Positions 61,937 to 64,000 of a stretch of DNA of 64,000 nt are shown here, piece by piece. Position 1 is the first letter of the stretch, and each line of letters opens with the position of its first letter. The stretch spans positions 186,001 through 250,000 of the forward strand of contig CALUCD010000001.1 of the NCBI GenBank assembly GCA_943914465.1, in the 5' to 3' direction. The DNA comes from an uncultured Corynebacterium sp. (lineage in GTDB: Bacteria; Actinomycetota; Actinomycetes; Mycobacteriales; Mycobacteriaceae). A program made the translations under genes and the position numbers. The notes beneath the pieces are model-generated. The model saw only the letters and a list, made by a program, of their open reading frames with translations. It did no database searches and had not been told where the DNA came from.

Positions 61937-62313
61937 CCGCGCCCCAGCAGGCGGTCAGTTTCGCGGCGTTCTTTCTTCGTCGGCCGACCTGCCCCCCGGT
62001 CACGCCGCGGCATCGACGCGAAGATATCCATTGGGGGTGGTGGCGGCGAGTTGTCGATGTAGCACTTGCGCGCCACCGGCGCGCCGACTCGCTTGCGCAC
62101 CGTCGCGGTGACCTCAAATTCGAGGTAACGGTGGTCCTTCCACACGCGCACGTGGTCCCCAGGCACCACCTGAGCAGCCGCTTTAACACTTTGTTCGTTG
62201 AGTTTCACGTGCCCGGCGCGCACCGCCTCTGCGGCCTGACTGCGGGTTTTAAAGATTCGCACCGCCCACAGCCACACATCAATGCGTACTGCAGATCCGT
62301 CCGGTTGCGTCAT
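61933..62313 (-). CDS. S4-domain RNA-binding protein (HslR/Hsp15-like)
   Basis: 126 residues. Residues about 10-70 are an S4 domain: RIDVWLWAVRIFKTRSQAAE and VRAGHVKLNEQSVKAAAQV. In E. coli Hsp15 this fold recycles 50S subunits with trapped nascent chains. The tail is rich in proline (SPPPPPPMD) and basic residues (GRPTKKERRETDRLLGR). Its stop overlaps the end of the alarmone synthetase gene by 4 bases, and no ribosome site is obvious at ATG 62313. Confidence 0.88.
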   Translation of the reverse strand: MTQPDGSAVRIDVWLWAVRIFKTRSQAAEAVRAGHVKLNEQSVKAAAQVVPGDHVRVWKDHRYLEFEVTATVRKRVGAPVARKCYIDNSPPPPPMDIFASMPRRDRGAGRPTKKERRETDRLLGRG

Positions 62314-62322
62314 TGCTGCGTA

Positions 62323-62559
62323 TCAGCGCCACTCGTCAACATGGTTGACAATTTTTTGCGCTTTGCTCCAGTTGTAGAAACCGCCCGCGACAGCAACGAT
62401 GAACCCGAGGATGAGCAGCTGCCACGATTGTGTCAAAAGCGCCAGCACGATACCGCCTGCGACCCCGCCGCCGGCCCACATCGCTGCGTTGTTCATGTAC
62501 TTGCGCATCGCTTGCTTGCGCTGCTCAATTGGGTTGTTCGGTCGGGGCTGCATTGTCAT
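62323..62559 (-). CDS. Small two-segment membrane protein
   Basis: 78 residues from ATG 62559 (MTMQPRPNNPIEQRKQAM). Two adjacent membrane segments (AAMWAGGGVAGGIVLALLT and WQLLILGFIVAVAGGFYNW) form a hairpin after a basic cytoplasmic start. No family recognised. The start overlaps the end of yigZ by 4 bases (ATGA), so it is translationally coupled to it. Confidence 0.7.
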   Translation of the reverse strand: MTMQPRPNNPIEQRKQAMRKYMNNAAMWAGGGVAGGIVLALLTQSWQLLILGFIVAVAGGFYNWSKAQKIVNHVDEWR

Positions 62560-63197
62560 GCTGCTGATTCTACCCATCTGTGTCCCGCCGATTTTGTGGT
62601 AGCGCTGCCTTGCGTTGCGGCGGCGACCGCTGCGTCAACACGCGAGCGCTCGCCGGGCGCGAACGCTAGCGTGTACGTTGCCATCGAGCCGTATGCCACG
62701 TCGACGACCTCGATGCCGTGGTTGCGCAACTCTGCTTCCACCCGCCCGGCATCTCGATGTGGAAGCGCGACCTGGGCTAGCTCTGCTACTGTTTTCCGCC
62801 GTCGCTCCACCTGATCCACCGCCGCAGCCACCGCATTCGTGTACGCACTCACAAGGCCGCCAGTTCCAAGTTTGACCCCGCCGAAATAACGGATGACCAC
62901 AGCACACACATCCTGCAGTCCGGAGCCTTTCAGCACCTCCAGCATGGGCCTGCCGGCTGTACCGGAAGGTTCCCCGTCATCGGATGAGCGCAGAATTGGT
63001 TGCGCTCCATCAACATTGATGATGAATGCTGAACAGTGATGACGCGCATCGGGATAGGCATCTCGCGCCTGCTGCACGAATGCGCGCGCATCCTCTTCGG
63101 TACTCACGCGGTTGAGCCACGTAATAAACCGCGAGCGCTTGATCTCAAACTCACAGGTAACAAGGCGCTGGGCTGGCAGTTCGTAGGCTGAAAGCAT
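62556..63197 (-). CDS. YigZ/IMPACT family protein (UPF0029)
   Basis: Conserved protein of the IMPACT family, tied in eukaryotes to the Gcn2 translation-stress pathway; bacterial role unknown. From ATG 63197, 213 residues: KRSRFITWLNRVSTEEDARAF, HHCSAFIINVDG, RSSDDGEPSGTAGRPMLEVL and VVIRYFGGVKLGTGGLVSAY, which is the family signature. A C-terminal ferredoxin-like part follows (RVEAELRNHGIEVVDV). A longer start at 63206 is TTG and not preferred. Divergent from treZ, 26 bases apart. Confidence 0.88.
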   Translation of the reverse strand: MLSAYELPAQRLVTCEFEIKRSRFITWLNRVSTEEDARAFVQQARDAYPDARHHCSAFIINVDGAQPILRSSDDGEPSGTAGRPMLEVLKGSGLQDVCAVVIRYFGGVKLGTGGLVSAYTNAVAAAVDQVERRRKTVAELAQVALPHRDAGRVEAELRNHGIEVVDVAYGSMATYTLAFAPGERSRVDAAVAAATQGSATTKSAGHRWVESAA

Positions 63198-63207
63198 CGG
63201 TGTCAAG

Positions 63208-63217
63208 ATAGTACGCT
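63208..63217. promoter_or_regulatory. Overlapping divergent -10 boxes of yigZ and treZ
   Basis: On the minus strand TACTAT (63213-63208) sits 10 bases before yigZ ATG 63197. On the plus strand TACGCT (63212-63217) sits 6 bases before treZ GTG 63224. The boxes overlap, so the two polymerases would compete. No good -35 was found for either, and the TACTAT spacing is longer than typical. Confidence 0.4.
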
Positions 63218-63223
63218 AGTGGT

Positions 63224-64000
63224 GTGACACAGCGCTACGAGGGCTATGAGGTCTACGAGGTCTGGGCACCGTACGCGCGTGGGATGTGCCTGATTATCGG
63301 TGACATCACGCATGAGATGCACGCTGACACCGCACGCACCGGCTGGTGGGTGGCTGATGAAACCCCCAAGGACGGGCAACGGTACGCATTTTCGCTTTTC
63401 GACGGCACCGAGTGGACCAAACCACTGCCCGACCCCCGCACCCGTTCACAACCTGACGGGGTGCACGGCCCCTCGGAGGTCGTCTCACCCGAATTTGGCT
63501 GGACTGACCAGCATTGGCGCGGCCTGCATCTCAAAGAACAGGTCCTCTACGAGTTGCATGTGGGCACGTTCACCCCGCAGGGCACATTTGACGCGGTAGC
63601 CGAAAAGCTGCAACACCTGGCGGATCTCGGGGTGAACTCGATCGAGCTCATGCCAGTGCAACCATTTGCCGGGGGCCGAAACTGGGGCTACGACGGTGTG
63701 GATTGGTTCGCAGTCGAAGCGTCATACGGTGGGCCGGAGGGGCTCAAGCGCCTCGTGGACGCAGCGCACGCGGCTGGCATCGCAGTGATTTTAGACGTGG
63801 TGTACAACCATTTCGGCCCCGAGGGCAATTACAACGGCCTGTTCGGCCCCTACCTCACCGCCGGGCACACCGGATGGGGCGATGTGGTCAACATTTCAGG
63901 CCCTGGGTCCGATGAGGTGCGCGCGTACATCCTTGACACCGTGCGGCAGTGGTTGAGTGAATTCCACATTGACGGTCTGCGCCTCGATGCGGTGCACGCC
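63224..64000 (+). CDS. treZ: Maltooligosyl trehalose trehalohydrolase TreZ, 3' part missing
   Basis: Cuts trehalose off the ends made by TreY. The frame starts with GTG 63224 (VTQRYEGYEVYEVWAPYARG) and continues off the right edge after 259 residues of an enzyme usually 580-600 long. The N-terminal beta domain is followed by the start of the GH13 barrel: VLYELHVGTFTPQGTFDAV, NSIELMPVQPFAGGRNWGY, VILDVVYNHFGPEGN and FHIDGLRLDAVHA with the nucleophile. The catalytic acid lies past the window. Confidence 0.96.
   Translation, partial: MTQRYEGYEVYEVWAPYARGMCLIIGDITHEMHADTARTGWWVADETPKDGQRYAFSLFDGTEWTKPLPDPRTRSQPDGVHGPSEVVSPEFGWTDQHWRGLHLKEQVLYELHVGTFTPQGTFDAVAEKLQHLADLGVNSIELMPVQPFAGGRNWGYDGVDWFAVEASYGGPEGLKRLVDAAHAAGIAVILDVVYNHFGPEGNYNGLFGPYLTAGHTGWGDVVNISGPGSDEVRAYILDTVRQWLSEFHIDGLRLDAVHA

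Overview
The window is a stretch of Corynebacterium chromosome. Supporting evidence is the moderately high GC content, the actinobacterial order of housekeeping genes (sepIVA, DUF177, rnc, mutM, smc, acyP, ftsY, ffh; rpsP, rimM, trmD, rplS, lepB, rnhB, DUF2469, yraN, comM, dprA, xerC; rpsB, tsf, pyrH, frr, cdsA, rlmN), the his operon layout with an MFS gene and an inositol-monophosphatase gene inside it, and many genes that appear to be read from leaderless mRNAs. I cannot name the species. About 60 protein genes are present. I see no tRNA, rRNA, CRISPR array, prophage or insertion sequence, and coding density is close to 95 percent.

Layout. 1-6.5 kb: translation and lipid genes on the minus strand (rlmN partial, cdsA, frr, pyrH, tsf, rpsB) with a plus-strand amidase between frr and pyrH and a strong terminator after tsf. 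6.8-13.6 kb: a secreted M23 peptidase, then xerC, dprA, comM, yraN, DUF2469, rnhB and lepB in overlapping minus-strand units. 13.6-16.4 kb: rplS, an enlarged trmD, rimM and rpsP. 16.8-31.2 kb: a leaderless membrane acyltransferase, then ffh, ftsY, a META-domain protein, smc, acyP, an alanine/cation symporter, mutM, rnc, DUF177 and sepIVA. 31.3-40.5 kb: central metabolism (gdhA, glycerate kinase, a GalT-like DUF4921 protein, glgP, pyk) with two uncharacterised proteins. 40.5-51.2 kb: lgt, a TrpC-like gene, a trp-operon-type membrane protein, and the his operon (hisD-C-B-MFS-hisH-A-impA-F-I). 51.4-64 kb: a tandem YbjN-like protein, two envelope proteins, a TetR regulator, and glycogen/trehalose genes (glgX, treY, treZ partial) mixed with an exonuclease-BRCT protein, a small alarmone synthetase and small genes.

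How the genes work together. GlgP and GlgX degrade glycogen. TreY and TreZ turn maltodextrin ends into trehalose, a precursor for the mycolate envelope. A RelA/SpoT-type synthetase starts 4 bases after treY. Ffh and FtsY form the SRP targeting pair, and LepB and Lgt process exported proteins. RpsB, Tsf, Frr, RlmN, TrmD and RimM serve translation.

Most notable observations: (1) the lgt-adjacent TrpC-like protein descends from actinobacterial TrpC but has lost several indole-glycerol-phosphate synthase active-site residues, and with the neighbouring trp-operon membrane protein it looks like a remnant of an ancestral trp operon turned to another use; (2) a 10-codon leaderless ORF opens the his operon and its stop overlaps the hisD start (TGATG); (3) amtB-glnK-glnD, which lies between ftsY and ffh in C. 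glutamicum and M. tuberculosis, is absent here; (4) TrmD has a roughly 125-residue C-terminal extension; (5) many genes have a TAnnnT box 6-8 bases before the start and no Shine-Dalgarno sequence.
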